From: Bacillota bacterium
GTDB taxonomy: Bacteria > Bacillota > Clostridia > Lachnospirales > Lachnospiraceae
DNA: 64,000 nucleotides
Assembly: GCA_023402845.1 (NCBI GenBank)
Contig: JAEYFP010000035.1
Coordinates: forward strand, 1 to 64,000
Direction of reading: 5' to 3'
Positions within the stretch are counted from its first letter, which is position 1. Every line of letters begins with the position of its first letter. The translations under genes and the position numbers were made by a program. Below are positions 18,259-27,103 of the stretch, piece by piece. Below the pieces are notes generated by a model that worked only from the letters and a program-made list of their open reading frames with translations, was not told where the DNA came from and made no database searches.

Positions 18259-18430
18259 TTCACAGCCTGACTGTTTTATACACGAGCAACGCGACCGAAA
18301 ATCCGGCAGGATTTGAGGTGCTCTGCTGATCGCTTCACAGCCTGACTGTTTTATACACGAGCAACGCGACCGAAAATCCGTAGGATTTGAGGTGCTCTGC
18401 TGATCGCCTCACAGCCTGACTGTTTTATAA
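18209..18430. repeat. Three tandem 75-bp units from the element's right half
   Basis: Units begin at 18209, 18284 and 18359 and contain the GAGCAACGCGACCG block, the AAATCC/GGATTT hairpin, the right arm GCTCTGCTGATCGC and a CACAGCCTGACTGTTTTATA spacer. Only the first has the matching left arm. The third has a loop change (GTA for GGCA). The units arose by tandem duplication. Confidence 0.9.
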
Positions 18431-18459
18431 AGAAATTATTCTGTAACACAAAGCAAATA

Positions 18460-19449
18460 TCATTTCTGTATTTTCTCTCTGAGTTCCTCAACCAATTTTA
18501 GATTGCATTCAGCAAGCGCACAAATATCCTCATCTGACAGACCACGCCTGAGCATGTTGGTGACGACTATCCGAGTCTTGTTCTGTATGCCCTCAGCCTC
18601 ACCTTTCAGCATACCTTCAGCCCTGCCCTTCTCTATACCCTTTTCCATACTTTCGATTTTCATATCCTCCAATGCCTTACATAAACCCATTTTCTGTTCG
18701 CCTCCTTCATTTTCGTTTCCTTCACTTTTCTTAAGCAAATCCTCAGATTTTGTCAGTTCCGCGATAATCCGATATGTATCATTACTTATATTATAATAGC
18801 TATCTGCTCGTTTCGCAATTATATTTTCAAGTGCTTCCTTTTCCTTAGAATAGCGCAGAAATTCAAACACTTCTCTCAGCTGTGTCTTGAAGTTTTCAAA
18901 ACTGTCAAAATTATGATAATCAAATATATTCAGCTCATAGTCCGCAACATAAGGCTTCAGCGCCTCATTTTCTCCGCTGAAATCCAGCAGTTCATGAAGC
19001 GTCAGGGGACCGTCCCACGGCTCTTCTCCATAATATACAACCAGTGTCAGCTCCGGCAGAAACTTATCCTCCCGTTTCATTCCTGAAAGGAATTCCACGC
19101 CGCTTCCAAGATCTCTTTTTTCCTTGTGCTCCCTCTTTTTTTCCTTCCACTGTTTTCGGTAGCCAAGACTCTCCGAGTATAGATTCCTAATTACCATATG
19201 GTAATCGACGCTGTACTGATTCTCTATTGCCAAAATGGAGAGAGCTACCCCTTTCATCCGTTTTTTCACATTATCCCTGCGCACATTTTCTCCGCTGCTT
19301 CCTCCCGGATCTGTAAGCTCCTTGTCCGCCTCCTGCAGCTCCTCTGCTCTTATTACTCCCTTTCCCTTGTAAAAAACCGCATCAAACATATCTGCAAAAT
19401 ATCCGTTGTCCGATAGATAATCCATAAGGCTGACATCCCTTTTGCCCAT
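18460..19449 (-). CDS. Rpn-family recombination-promoting nuclease (putative transposase)
   Basis: Rpn proteins carry a PD-(D/E)XK nuclease-type domain and promote RecA-independent recombination in E. coli. This 329-residue protein opens MGKRDVSLMDYLSDNGYFAD, a start common to clostridial members from memory, and has the AIENQYSVDYHMVIR block (about 75-89). A charged coiled C-terminal tail (KGIEKGRAEGMLKGEAEG, about 270-287) is typical. GGAGG precedes the ATG. It is flanked on both sides by direct copies of the folded repeat element, and a rearranged fragment of its 3' end occurs at 20764-20976. The nuclease residues cannot be assigned with certainty. Confidence 0.75.
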   Translation of the reverse strand: MGKRDVSLMDYLSDNGYFADMFDAVFYKGKGVIRAEELQEADKELTDPGGSSGENVRRDNVKKRMKGVALSILAIENQYSVDYHMVIRNLYSESLGYRKQWKEKKREHKEKRDLGSGVEFLSGMKREDKFLPELTLVVYYGEEPWDGPLTLHELLDFSGENEALKPYVADYELNIFDYHNFDSFENFKTQLREVFEFLRYSKEKEALENIIAKRADSYYNISNDTYRIIAELTKSEDLLKKSEGNENEGGEQKMGLCKALEDMKIESMEKGIEKGRAEGMLKGEAEGIQNKTRIVVTNMLRRGLSDEDICALAECNLKLVEELREKIQK

Positions 19450-19629
19450 TCCCCATCCTCCGTATTTTATTCCATTTTCATATGAGGAAGACTGCGATAA
19501 GAACTGAGTGAGACTTGAATAAAGACAGGCATTACGCCTACAGATTTCCCAATATGTATCATTAAATTAACATGAACTCATAAAAAAGTAAAGTTACTAT
19601 TTGTTCAATTTTAAGCTGGAAATCATCCA

Positions 19630-19792
19630 TATACTCCTTTATAATACAAGTATATATTAAATATTTCGCGATCAGCAGAGCCAGATGAACGAAAGACTGC
19701 CTGCTGTGCTCGCACAAGCAGACAGGGTTCCGTTTATATGGCGAGCAACGCGACCGAAAATCCGGCAGAATTTGAGGTGCTCTGCTGATCGC
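19630..19792. repeat. Structured repeat element, copy B
   Basis: The left arm is at 19668-19681 and the right arm at 19779-19792, both 14 bp and identical to copy A. The variable hairpin uses different bases but the same pairing (AACG/CGTT, CTG/CAG, CTGCT/AGCAG, GTG/CAC). The conserved hairpin has one mismatch. The same TATAAT-containing 24-mer precedes it (19630-19653). It ends 46 bases before the AraC-type gene and could affect that gene's leader. Confidence 0.8.
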
Positions 19793-19838
19793 CTCACAGT
19801 CTGCCGATTATTCTATACAGCAAAGGGAGGAGCACCGC

Positions 19839-20741
19839 ATGACCCACACAAATTCTTTTATGCTTGAAAATAAACACGCGTCGGAAACTTCACAGTCTGA
19901 CCGTGTCATCGCGACTCCGACCCGGTTCGCCCAAAATAATTATTTTTATGTGCAGGAGGTAGGCCGCTTAAAAAGCCTTGTTCCTCATCTCGCCAAACGT
20001 CAGAATTTGAATTCCTTCCTTTTTTTTATTGTTCTTTCCGGTGAGGGAACGGTCACCTACCAGGATCAGGCTTTTCATTTGGAGGAAGGCGGCTGTGCTT
20101 TTATTGACTGCAGCAAAAATTATTCCCATATCAGCAGTGAAGATGCCCCTTGGGAACTCATGTGGGTGCATTTCAACGGATCCAGAGCACATGAATTCTA
20201 TCAGCAGTATCTTCGACAGGCAGGGCAGGGGATTTTTCGTGCTGTTTCCATCGTGCCGTATGAGCAGACGCTTTCCGCTCTGCTGCGCATCAACAAAGAG
20301 CATTCGACAATGACCGAGCTGCAATCCAACAAATATATCACTGATATTATTACCCAATGCTTTCTTGAGACAAAAAAAGAGACTGCAGACGCACCGGACA
20401 ATTCGATGAGTATGAAGCTCAATCAAGTCCGCTCCTTTATCGATGCCAATTTTACGGGCAAACTATTGCTCGAAGATCTTGCCGAGCAATTTTACATCAG
20501 TAAATATCACTTGTCCCGTGAATTCAAAAAAGCGTACGGAATCACAATAGGTTCTTATTTGTTAAGCTGCCGGATCGGTCTCGCCAAACGCTTGCTTCGC
20601 TTCAGCAGCAAACCTATCGAAGAGATCGCAGTGCTGTGCGGAATTCCGGATACAAGCTATTTCACAAAAGTATTCCGAAAATCCGAACAGATGACCGCTC
20701 TGGAATACCGCAGAAAATGGGGTGCGTCAATCTCCGGGTAA
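19839..20741 (+). CDS. AraC-family transcriptional regulator
   Basis: The N-terminal cupin-type ligand domain (about residues 25-165, including VLSGEGTVTYQDQAF) is followed by a C-terminal double helix-turn-helix (about 195-295). The latter includes LLEDLAEQFYISKYHLSREF and the PIEEIAVLCGIPDTSYFTKVFRK signature. GGGAGG lies upstream of the ATG. No metabolic gene is adjacent in the same orientation, so the target is unknown. The message would start within or beside the folded repeat element. Confidence 0.88.
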   Translation: MTHTNSFMLENKHASETSQSDRVIATPTRFAQNNYFYVQEVGRLKSLVPHLAKRQNLNSFLFFIVLSGEGTVTYQDQAFHLEEGGCAFIDCSKNYSHISSEDAPWELMWVHFNGSRAHEFYQQYLRQAGQGIFRAVSIVPYEQTLSALLRINKEHSTMTELQSNKYITDIITQCFLETKKETADAPDNSMSMKLNQVRSFIDANFTGKLLLEDLAEQFYISKYHLSREFKKAYGITIGSYLLSCRIGLAKRLLRFSSKPIEEIAVLCGIPDTSYFTKVFRKSEQMTALEYRRKWGASISG

Positions 20742-20763
20742 CTAGGGGCTGGCAAAAAACAGG

Positions 20764-20976
20764 GACACATCCTCGACCAGTTTCAGATCGCATTCCGCAA
20801 ACGCACAAATATCCTCATCCGGCAGACCACGCCTGAGCATGTTAATGACAACTATCCGGGTCTTGTTCTGTATGCCCTCAGCCTCACCTTTTGACATACC
20901 TTCAGCCCTGCCATTTTCTGTTCGCCTCCTTCATTTTCGTATCCTTCACTTCTCTTAAGCAAATCCTCTGAGTGAG
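20764..20976 (-). pseudogene. Rearranged fragment of an Rpn-family gene
   Basis: The DNA closely matches the 3' portion of the Rpn gene at about 18485-18740, including AACGCACAAATATCCTCATC-like and CGCCTCCTTCATTTTCG blocks. About 60 bases encoding the coiled tail are deleted and homology ends near 20976. No start or nuclease domain remains. It is a truncated duplicate, probably left by an element copy or by recombination. Confidence 0.8.
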
Positions 20977-21326
20977 AAGTATCATCCAACGTTATCCATT
21001 CGCGCTTCCATGACGGATTATAAAAAAGATGATTGGCTGCTGAATTTACCCTTGTGGTCATTGGAAGTTATGTCACAGTTCAGCCTTCGGCAAAACTGCA
21101 ACAGGTATGCACACAAAATGCAATAAAACAGCATTTTGGCGCTTACAATCCTCGCAAAATTGCATAGAGACGCAATTTTGACTTCGCAGTATTGATGGCT
21201 GAGCTGTTACGAAGTTATTCCTATAGGCAAATAATAAATTGTCATCCCCCAAACAGCATGCTATAATCATATAATGAATCATACAGCAGCCGAGGAAAAC
21301 CATTAGGAAGAGGGATTTTAAATACA
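20977..21326. other. Intergenic interval with two hairpins
   Basis: No gene is recognised. Two adjacent inverted repeats occur: AAAATGC/GCATTTT (21116-21137) and CAAAATTGC/GCAATTTTG (21155-21180). Their role is unknown. Confidence 0.45.
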
Positions 21327-21797
21327 ATGTCATTTTTGGAAGAATTGCTTAATAACCGAATATTTCTCATTGCCGCGGTCGGATGGGCAGTGGCACAGAT
21401 ATTAAAGACAATTATCAACCTTGGTTTTACAAGAAAATTTGATCCGGAGAGGCTTGTCGGCTCCGGGGGAATGCCAAGCTCCCATTCCTCTACCGTATGT
21501 GCGCTTGCCACCGCAACCGCTCTGCAGTATGGAGCGGGGTCTTATGAATTTGCCGTAACTGCCATACTTGCTATTATCGTGATGTATGATGCAAGGGGCG
21601 TCCGCCGGGAGACTGGAACGCAGGCTGTCGTTTTAAATCAAATCATGGATTATTTTTCCAACATTGAAAACTCACAGCACAAAATGGAATTTACGCAGGA
21701 AAAGCTGAAAGAGCTGGTCGGGCATACCCCTCTGCAGGTGGCTGCCGGGGCCATTCTTGGAATTCTCATTGCAATTTTCCTATTTCCTAATTTATAG
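21327..21797 (+). CDS. Divergent PAP2 family membrane protein (DUF212)
   Basis: This 156-residue membrane protein carries the family hallmarks GGMPSSHSSTVCALATA (about residues 48-64) and MYDARGVRRETGTQA (about 90-104), which replace the classical PAP2 phosphatase residues. Hydrophobic segments lie at about 11-32, 60-90 and 133-155. The family (Bacillus YuiD) is of unproven enzymatic function; a lipid- or undecaprenyl-phosphate-related role is an inference. AGGAAGAGGG is upstream. It converges with the reductase gene on its right. Confidence 0.88.
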   Translation: MSFLEELLNNRIFLIAAVGWAVAQILKTIINLGFTRKFDPERLVGSGGMPSSHSSTVCALATATALQYGAGSYEFAVTAILAIIVMYDARGVRRETGTQAVVLNQIMDYFSNIENSQHKMEFTQEKLKELVGHTPLQVAAGAILGILIAIFLFPNL

Positions 21798-21860
21798 AAT
21801 AGGTCCCCGGCTTATCAAAGATCCTATAAAGTATTGATCATTGATACCTAAAACCGAACA

Positions 21861-22733
21861 TTATGAAAAAGTCTCCATATACTCCGCAATCGCATCCTCC
21901 CATGAGGCAAATGAGAACTTCGTCGTCAACTTGAGCATATAATTTTCCAGCACGGAATAGGCTGGGCGTCTCGCCGAGTTGGGATTCATTTGTAAATACG
22001 CTTCTGTCGTAACCGGCACGACCTCTGTAGCTTTTCCTGCCAGCCTGAAAATTTCCTTTGTAAAATCAGCCCAACTGCACTGACCTTCACAGGTGCCGTG
22101 AAACAGCCCGTAATTCTCGGTCGGAAGCAGATAAGCGATCGCCTTGGCAAGCTCCGCTGCGCTCGTCGGAGAACCGATCTGATCATTTACAACCGTGATT
22201 CTGTCATGCGTCTCAGACAACCGGAGCATTGTCTTGACAAAATTCTTCCCATCACCGTACAGCCATGCTGTTCTGATAATAAAATAATTCTTTGCGAACT
22301 CTTTTACAAAATGCTCTCCGGCAAGCTTCGTAATTCCATACATCGCTTTCGGGCCGGCCGCATCAAACTCCGTATAGGGTCTTGTGCCGTCTCCCGCAAA
22401 TACATAGTCCGTGGAGATATGCATCATTTTTGCACCTGTTTCCGCAGACGCAATCGCAATATTGCGCGCACCGATCGCATTGATTTTATAAGCACCGTCC
22501 ACCTGCACCTCACAAGCATCCACAGCCGTATACGCCGCACAATTGATAACGGCATAGGGCTTCACCTCCCGAAACAGCTTCAGCACCATTTCCAGATTGG
22601 TAATGTCCAGATCAATTGTATCCGGCACGCCGAAATCTGTATTTATCAGCTCGTATTCAGCATTGCCCGCATACAATTTGTTAACAGCACGTCCCAGCTG
22701 TCCATTGCAGCCGGTTACAATCACTTTTTTCAT
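21861..22733 (-). CDS. rfbD: dTDP-4-dehydrorhamnose reductase
   Basis: This enzyme makes the last step to dTDP-L-rhamnose, reducing dTDP-6-deoxy-L-lyxo-4-hexulose. The NAD(P) motif VTGCNGQLGRAV (about residues 6-17) is followed by the catalytic STDYVFAGDG and YGITKLAGE blocks and RTAWLYGDGKNFV. Length 290 is typical. AGAGGGA precedes the ATG. rfbA, B and C are not adjacent, so the other dTDP-rhamnose genes must be elsewhere. The divergent neighbour is a glycosyltransferase-like membrane protein. Confidence 0.92.
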   Translation of the reverse strand: MKKVIVTGCNGQLGRAVNKLYAGNAEYELINTDFGVPDTIDLDITNLEMVLKLFREVKPYAVINCAAYTAVDACEVQVDGAYKINAIGARNIAIASAETGAKMMHISTDYVFAGDGTRPYTEFDAAGPKAMYGITKLAGEHFVKEFAKNYFIIRTAWLYGDGKNFVKTMLRLSETHDRITVVNDQIGSPTSAAELAKAIAYLLPTENYGLFHGTCEGQCSWADFTKEIFRLAGKATEVVPVTTEAYLQMNPNSARRPAYSVLENYMLKLTTKFSFASWEDAIAEYMETFS

Positions 22734-22841
22734 AAACAGATCCCTCTTTTCTCAATTCCTAAACTATAGTATACTGAAAGCAGCGTTTATTTGCAAATAC
22801 TATTATCTGATCAATTCAGGGTAAACTTCGGAGGCCGTTAC

Positions 22842-24356
22842 ATGAATGCTTATTTCAAGGAACACAGACAATTACTGCCGGTTGCGGGGATTTCACTTCT
22901 GCATCTGGCCATCACATTTTTTACGGACAGGCTCATTTTTTTAGTTCCGCCGTCGGCCGGGCTTGCAGACTACCTTATCTGCAAGTTGCTTACCTATACT
23001 GTTCTTTTTTTTCTTTATCTCAGCCTTTACCGGATTCTCATCGATAAAAATCGCAGGGAAAACACTATTTTTCAAATCATAAAATGTGCGATGCCCTATT
23101 TGCTTGTGCTCGCCGTAATCTTGCTGATTAAACTGCCTTCCGGTTATCTCAGCAATGATGAAACGCTGATCTACGACGCGGCTGTTTCTCTCGAACATTA
23201 CACCTGGTTCTATTATATCACAACCTATTATTATATTGTTTCCCTCATGCTGATCCCTCATTATTTAGGGCCTATTTTTATTAAGGTACTGATCCAGCTC
23301 CTTGTTGTTGGCTATGTCACCTATCGTTTCAAAAAAATGTTCGGTGACAAATATGGGAACTGGGGGTATTTGCTGTTCCTGCTCTATCCGGTCATTGCTT
23401 ACACAACAAGCGCACACCGTCTTCCGATTTATTATCTGTTATATCTTGTGCTGATTACGACCCTATTATTTGATTATGCAGAAAAAAAGGCGGCGGACAA
23501 AACAAAAATTTTTTGGCTTTTGTTTCTTGGGGCGGTATTAACCCAATGGCGCACCGAAGGGATTTATCTTGCTGTTCTTGTGCCGCTTCTGATGTTTTTG
23601 GCATACAAAAATATCCGTACCAAAAAAGCAGCCTTCGTCATGATCGCCTGTTCGCTGTTTTTGCAATATCTCGTTTCTATTCCGCAAAACGGAATTTCCC
23701 CAGGCAACCTGGATGCAGCCGCAGATGATCGCATGAAGCCGTTTTACGCCTACACAATTACAAACATGTACCGAAACGGCTTGGATTTGGAGAAAAATGC
23801 CGCGGATCTCGCCGTTGTAGATAAGTATCTTTCTCTGGAGACGATCGCTGCGATTAATGATTATTATGAAGATATCAATTACGAGGATGTTTTGATTTTG
23901 TATAAAGAAGGCTATATAGGCACACGTCCCGAAGCCACGCTTGAGGATTTCAGTAACTATGCGGCGGCATTAAAGCATCTTTTTATCAACAATCCCGACG
24001 TCTTTCTCAAAACGCGCTGGGGCGCTTTTTGTTATGCCGCGCTTCCGTTTAAAATTTCGTTCGATGGCTTCGGCCTCCGTCAGCTGCTCAGCTTTGGCAT
24101 CAGCATCGTCAAGACAGTTTCCTACAACCTGTTCCTCCCTCTTATATTTGTGCTGCTGCTGTGCCTCTATTCTCTTTTTAAAAAACGCTGGCTGACATTC
24201 TTTATAACAGGCGGTCTGCTCGCCCACTGGTTGATTGTATTTATTCTGGCTCCGGCCTCCTATTTTAAGTATTATTTTCCGGTATATATGATCGCTTATT
24301 TTTATCTGCTGCTGATCATTTTACAATGGTTCCATAATAGGAGAAAAGATGTTTAA
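22842..24356 (+). CDS. Polytopic membrane protein, GT-C glycosyltransferase-like
   Basis: It has about eleven hydrophobic segments over 504 residues. An early loop acidic motif (GYLSNDETLIYD) and a later QWRTEGIY motif resemble the Asp/Glu pair and the R-x-E-G loop of GT-C enzymes that use polyprenyl-phosphate sugars. A soluble region of about 90 residues (from SPGNLDAAADD to TRWG) lies between membrane blocks. The ATG at 22842 has GGAGG upstream, so an earlier in-frame start is rejected. It overlaps the MerR gene by eight bases. The closest activity is inferred, not demonstrated. Confidence 0.65.
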   Translation: MNAYFKEHRQLLPVAGISLLHLAITFFTDRLIFLVPPSAGLADYLICKLLTYTVLFFLYLSLYRILIDKNRRENTIFQIIKCAMPYLLVLAVILLIKLPSGYLSNDETLIYDAAVSLEHYTWFYYITTYYYIVSLMLIPHYLGPIFIKVLIQLLVVGYVTYRFKKMFGDKYGNWGYLLFLLYPVIAYTTSAHRLPIYYLLYLVLITTLLFDYAEKKAADKTKIFWLLFLGAVLTQWRTEGIYLAVLVPLLMFLAYKNIRTKKAAFVMIACSLFLQYLVSIPQNGISPGNLDAAADDRMKPFYAYTITNMYRNGLDLEKNAADLAVVDKYLSLETIAAINDYYEDINYEDVLILYKEGYIGTRPEATLEDFSNYAAALKHLFINNPDVFLKTRWGAFCYAALPFKISFDGFGLRQLLSFGISIVKTVSYNLFLPLIFVLLLCLYSLFKKRWLTFFITGGLLAHWLIVFILAPASYFKYYFPVYMIAYFYLLLIILQWFHNRRKDV

Positions 24357-25167
24357 AATAGGAGAGTTCTCAAGGCTGACTCAGGTGACGATCCGGATGC
24401 TTAGGTACTATGACGAGATGGGGCTTCTAAAACCGGCCAAAATTGATCCGTGGACGGGATATCGGTTGTATTCCGTCGAGCAGCTGCCCGTCTTAAATAA
24501 GATTATCTATCTGCGCGACAGTGGTTTCCAGATTGCCGAAATTGCCGCGGCCCTTGCCGGTCAAGACGATACTCTGCTCGTCAGGCAGCTTGATAAAAAA
24601 CATGCGGAAATTGATCACATAATTAAAATGGAACAGGAAAAACTTGCAAAAATAGAGCTTGCGAAAAAAGAACTCTTAACTGATAAAAGTGAACTGCATT
24701 ATCAAATATCCATGAAATCCATTCCCGGCTGTCACGTTCTTTCTCTGCGCAGAATCATATCCGATTACTATGCGGAAGGAGAACTTTGGAAAGAACTGGC
24801 CGCATTTGCAAAGCAGAACCTAGTATCCGTCACAGAACCTACCTTTTCTCTTTACCACGATACAGAATACAAAGAAAAAAATGTTGATGTCGAGCTATGT
24901 GTCCCCGTACGTAAGAAGGGACACGGTATGGACAGCTTTGTATATCGCGAGATCGAACCGGTGCCGTCCATGGCCTGTACGATGGTATATGGGCCATTTT
25001 CCAACATCGCGGGTGCATACCTGGCATTTGCCGGATGGCTGGAAAAAAATGAAGACTATCAAATGTCCATACCCTCCCGCCAAATCGTACATCGGGGACC
25101 ATGGAACGAAACGAATCCCGAAAATTATTTGACAGAACTCCAAATACCCTTGGATATTCGATCATAG
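24349..25167 (+). CDS. MerR-family regulator with GyrI-like effector domain
   Basis: The N-terminal winged helix reads KIGEFSRLTQVTIRMLRYYDEMGLLKPA (begins at residue 3; shown in part elsewhere as the MerR signature), followed by a coiled dimer helix (about 78-118). A GyrI-like ligand domain (about 120-272) gives BmrR-type architecture for binding amphipathic molecules. The ATG overlaps the end of the membrane-protein gene. Immediately downstream is a promoter with the 19-bp spacer and 8-bp palindromic arms expected for a MerR target, so it very likely controls the following TrmO-like gene. Confidence 0.9.
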   Translation: MFKIGEFSRLTQVTIRMLRYYDEMGLLKPAKIDPWTGYRLYSVEQLPVLNKIIYLRDSGFQIAEIAAALAGQDDTLLVRQLDKKHAEIDHIIKMEQEKLAKIELAKKELLTDKSELHYQISMKSIPGCHVLSLRRIISDYYAEGELWKELAAFAKQNLVSVTEPTFSLYHDTEYKEKNVDVELCVPVRKKGHGMDSFVYREIEPVPSMACTMVYGPFSNIAGAYLAFAGWLEKNEDYQMSIPSRQIVHRGPWNETNPENYLTELQIPLDIRS

Positions 25168-25195
25168 AATTCTGCAAAAATCACTCAGTTTCCTC

Positions 25196-25226
25196 TTGAC
25201 CCTCACACCATGTGAGGGACTACACT
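25196..25226 (+). promoter_or_regulatory. MerR-type promoter and operator
   Basis: The -35 TTGACC (25196-25201) and -10 TACACT (25221-25226) are separated by 19 bases rather than 17. The spacer holds CCCTCACA-CCA-TGTGAGGG (25200-25218), a perfect inverted repeat. This over-long palindromic spacer is the hallmark of promoters activated by MerR proteins, which untwist the DNA. Confidence 0.9.
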
Positions 25227-25259
25227 GTACTTATCAAATACAGAAACGGAGGAAATTAT

Positions 25260-25736
25260 ATGAGTAATTTTTCAGTACATCCAATCGGCAGAATCCGCAG
25301 CGGAGAAGCAGGAACAATCCTTGAGGTAGAAAAAGAATATTGGCCGGCTCTGCTGGAATTGGAGGGTTTCAGCCATATCAATGTTCTATGGTGGTTCAGC
25401 AACTTTGATGATGAACAATTCCGCTCCACCCTGCAAACCGAACGTCCTTACAAAGGCGCGCCTGCGGTGATGGGGATATTTTCCACAAGGTCTCCTGTGC
25501 GCCCGAATCCGATTGCCCTGACTGCCGCAGAAGTCATCCGCATCGACCAGGAAAACGGCTGCATCCACATCGCTTATATTGATGCTGATGACAATACACC
25601 GGTACTTGATATCAAACCCTACACACCAAGCCTCGACAGGATTGAAGCTCCACAGGTCCCAGACTGGTGCGCCCACTGGCCGAAAAGCATGGAAGCATCC
25701 GGTTCTTTTGCATGGGAAAATGAATTTTTATTTTAA
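25260..25736 (+). CDS. trmO: TrmO/TsaA-like tRNA methyltransferase
   Basis: TrmO uses S-adenosylmethionine to N6-methylate the threonylcarbamoyl group at tRNA A37. Family features are PIGRIRSG at the N-terminus, GFSHINVLWWFSNFD (about residues 39-53), GIFSTRSPVRPNPIALTAAEV (in the middle) and DIKPYTPSLDR. The 158-residue form lacks the extra C-terminal domain of E. coli TrmO. The ATG at 25260 has GGAGG upstream. Control by a MerR promoter is unexpected for a housekeeping tRNA enzyme, so another small-molecule substrate is possible. It ends on a TTAA shared with the convergent kinase gene. Confidence 0.75.
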   Translation: MSNFSVHPIGRIRSGEAGTILEVEKEYWPALLELEGFSHINVLWWFSNFDDEQFRSTLQTERPYKGAPAVMGIFSTRSPVRPNPIALTAAEVIRIDQENGCIHIAYIDADDNTPVLDIKPYTPSLDRIEAPQVPDWCAHWPKSMEASGSFAWENEFLF

Positions 25737-27103
25737 ACATCAATATTGTCGGGAAGATAACATGTGACTCTGCAGCCTTCTTCCGAAAGATTTTGAAAGA
25801 CAATACTGCCTTCATGTGCCTTTATGATCTGCCTGACGATAATCAGTCCCAATCCATGATTTTGTATCTTCGCCGGTTCTTTCGGATCGTTTAACCGGTT
25901 CAGTATTTCTGTTTTAAACCCAACACCGTTATCGGTAACAGAGAACATATAAAACGGAGAATTCTTTTTTAATAAAAGTTCAATCGTACAGCCATTCGGA
26001 TTATGCAGCATGCTATTGTTGATCAAATTTGACAGCGCTCGTTTTAACAACTCACGATCTGCGGATACTACGCTGTTTTTTGTCTGTTCTTCAACAGATA
26101 TCGTTAACGTATAACGATCCTCGATTCCGCTGTTTAAAACATCTGCTGCAACGCTACGCAGAAGAGGAGCCAGCTCGATCAGCTCCCTTCTGAGCGGCTG
26201 CATATCATATTCCAGTTTTGATGCCAGATTCAAATCACTGACGAGTGTCTTGATCCGTTCGCATTGTCCGCGGATAATTCCGGCCAAAGCCTTCCCGTCT
26301 GCCGGGACGCTCTGATCCTCTTCCAGCCTGCTCGCATACCCCATTGCAATAGAAAGCGGCGTACGAATATCATGGGAAACACCCGCAATCCATGTGGTAC
26401 GGGCGTTATCACGCTTACTTAAAGCCGCTTCCTGTCTGGCCAGCTCCGCCGAGGCCTGATTAATCCCAACAGCAAGATCTCCCAGTACACCATGAACAGG
26501 CAGTGTCGCCGGGCGTTTCTGCTTCATATCTTCGATTCCGCCGGAAAGCTTTTTCAAAGAACGAAATAATCTGAATCCCAGAAGCAGTGCAAGGAAAACG
26601 GCAGTCACCGCATTTAAAATCAAGAACAGAGGCAGCCAGAATCTAGAATTATCCATCACTCTTTCCGGGACCTCAATACTTTGCTTCCACACGCTGTATT
26701 TTTGATTTCCCAATACAAAAAGACCATCTTCATGCTCCCAGACATGCACCGGATAATCCAGCAAATACCAGCGGGAAAATCCGGCCACGTCAGACAGAGA
26801 ATACTGAAGCGGAAGATCGCCGGGAAGATGATGGCTCCAGATAACAGTGCCGTTGTCATTGATAAGCATGGCCCATTGCCTGTTGTGGTTCAGCTGTTTT
26901 TGGACTTCCTCCGGAAATAAATACCCTTCCTGAGAATGATTCAATTCATCAGCCATCTGTGAAATACTGTAACCTCTTGTTACCTCACTGCCTGTCTGGA
27001 GCAGCCATGCAGCCAATGCAGTAAAGTTAATAATCAGAAGAATAACTGCCACAGCCGCAGCAGAAAATACATACCGGGATAAAATTTTCATCATGCTTTT
27101 CAA
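25733..27103 (-). CDS. Sensor histidine kinase
   Basis: This is a membrane kinase with two segments (about residues 13-35 and 152-175) around a 115-residue external domain. A HAMP-like linker follows, then the phosphoacceptor in WIAGVSHDIRTPLSIAMGYA (about 240-260) and the HATPase_c domain (NLINNSMLHN N-box, TDNGVGF, HGLGLIIV). It overlaps the response-regulator stop by four bases (ATGA). It faces an ABC exporter of the lantibiotic/bacitracin type, so the signal is probably an antimicrobial peptide or cell-envelope stress. Confidence 0.92.
   Translation of the reverse strand: MKSMMKILSRYVFSAAAVAVILLIINFTALAAWLLQTGSEVTRGYSISQMADELNHSQEGYLFPEEVQKQLNHNRQWAMLINDNGTVIWSHHLPGDLPLQYSLSDVAGFSRWYLLDYPVHVWEHEDGLFVLGNQKYSVWKQSIEVPERVMDNSRFWLPLFLILNAVTAVFLALLLGFRLFRSLKKLSGGIEDMKQKRPATLPVHGVLGDLAVGINQASAELARQEAALSKRDNARTTWIAGVSHDIRTPLSIAMGYASRLEEDQSVPADGKALAGIIRGQCERIKTLVSDLNLASKLEYDMQPLRRELIELAPLLRSVAADVLNSGIEDRYTLTISVEEQTKNSVVSADRELLKRALSNLINNSMLHNPNGCTIELLLKKNSPFYMFSVTDNGVGFKTEILNRLNDPKEPAKIQNHGLGLIIVRQIIKAHEGSIVFQNLSEEGCRVTCYLPDNIDV

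Noticed and set aside
22098..22769. Plus-strand frame of 223 codons opposite rfbD
   Set aside because: Antisense shadow of rfbD; no family resemblance.
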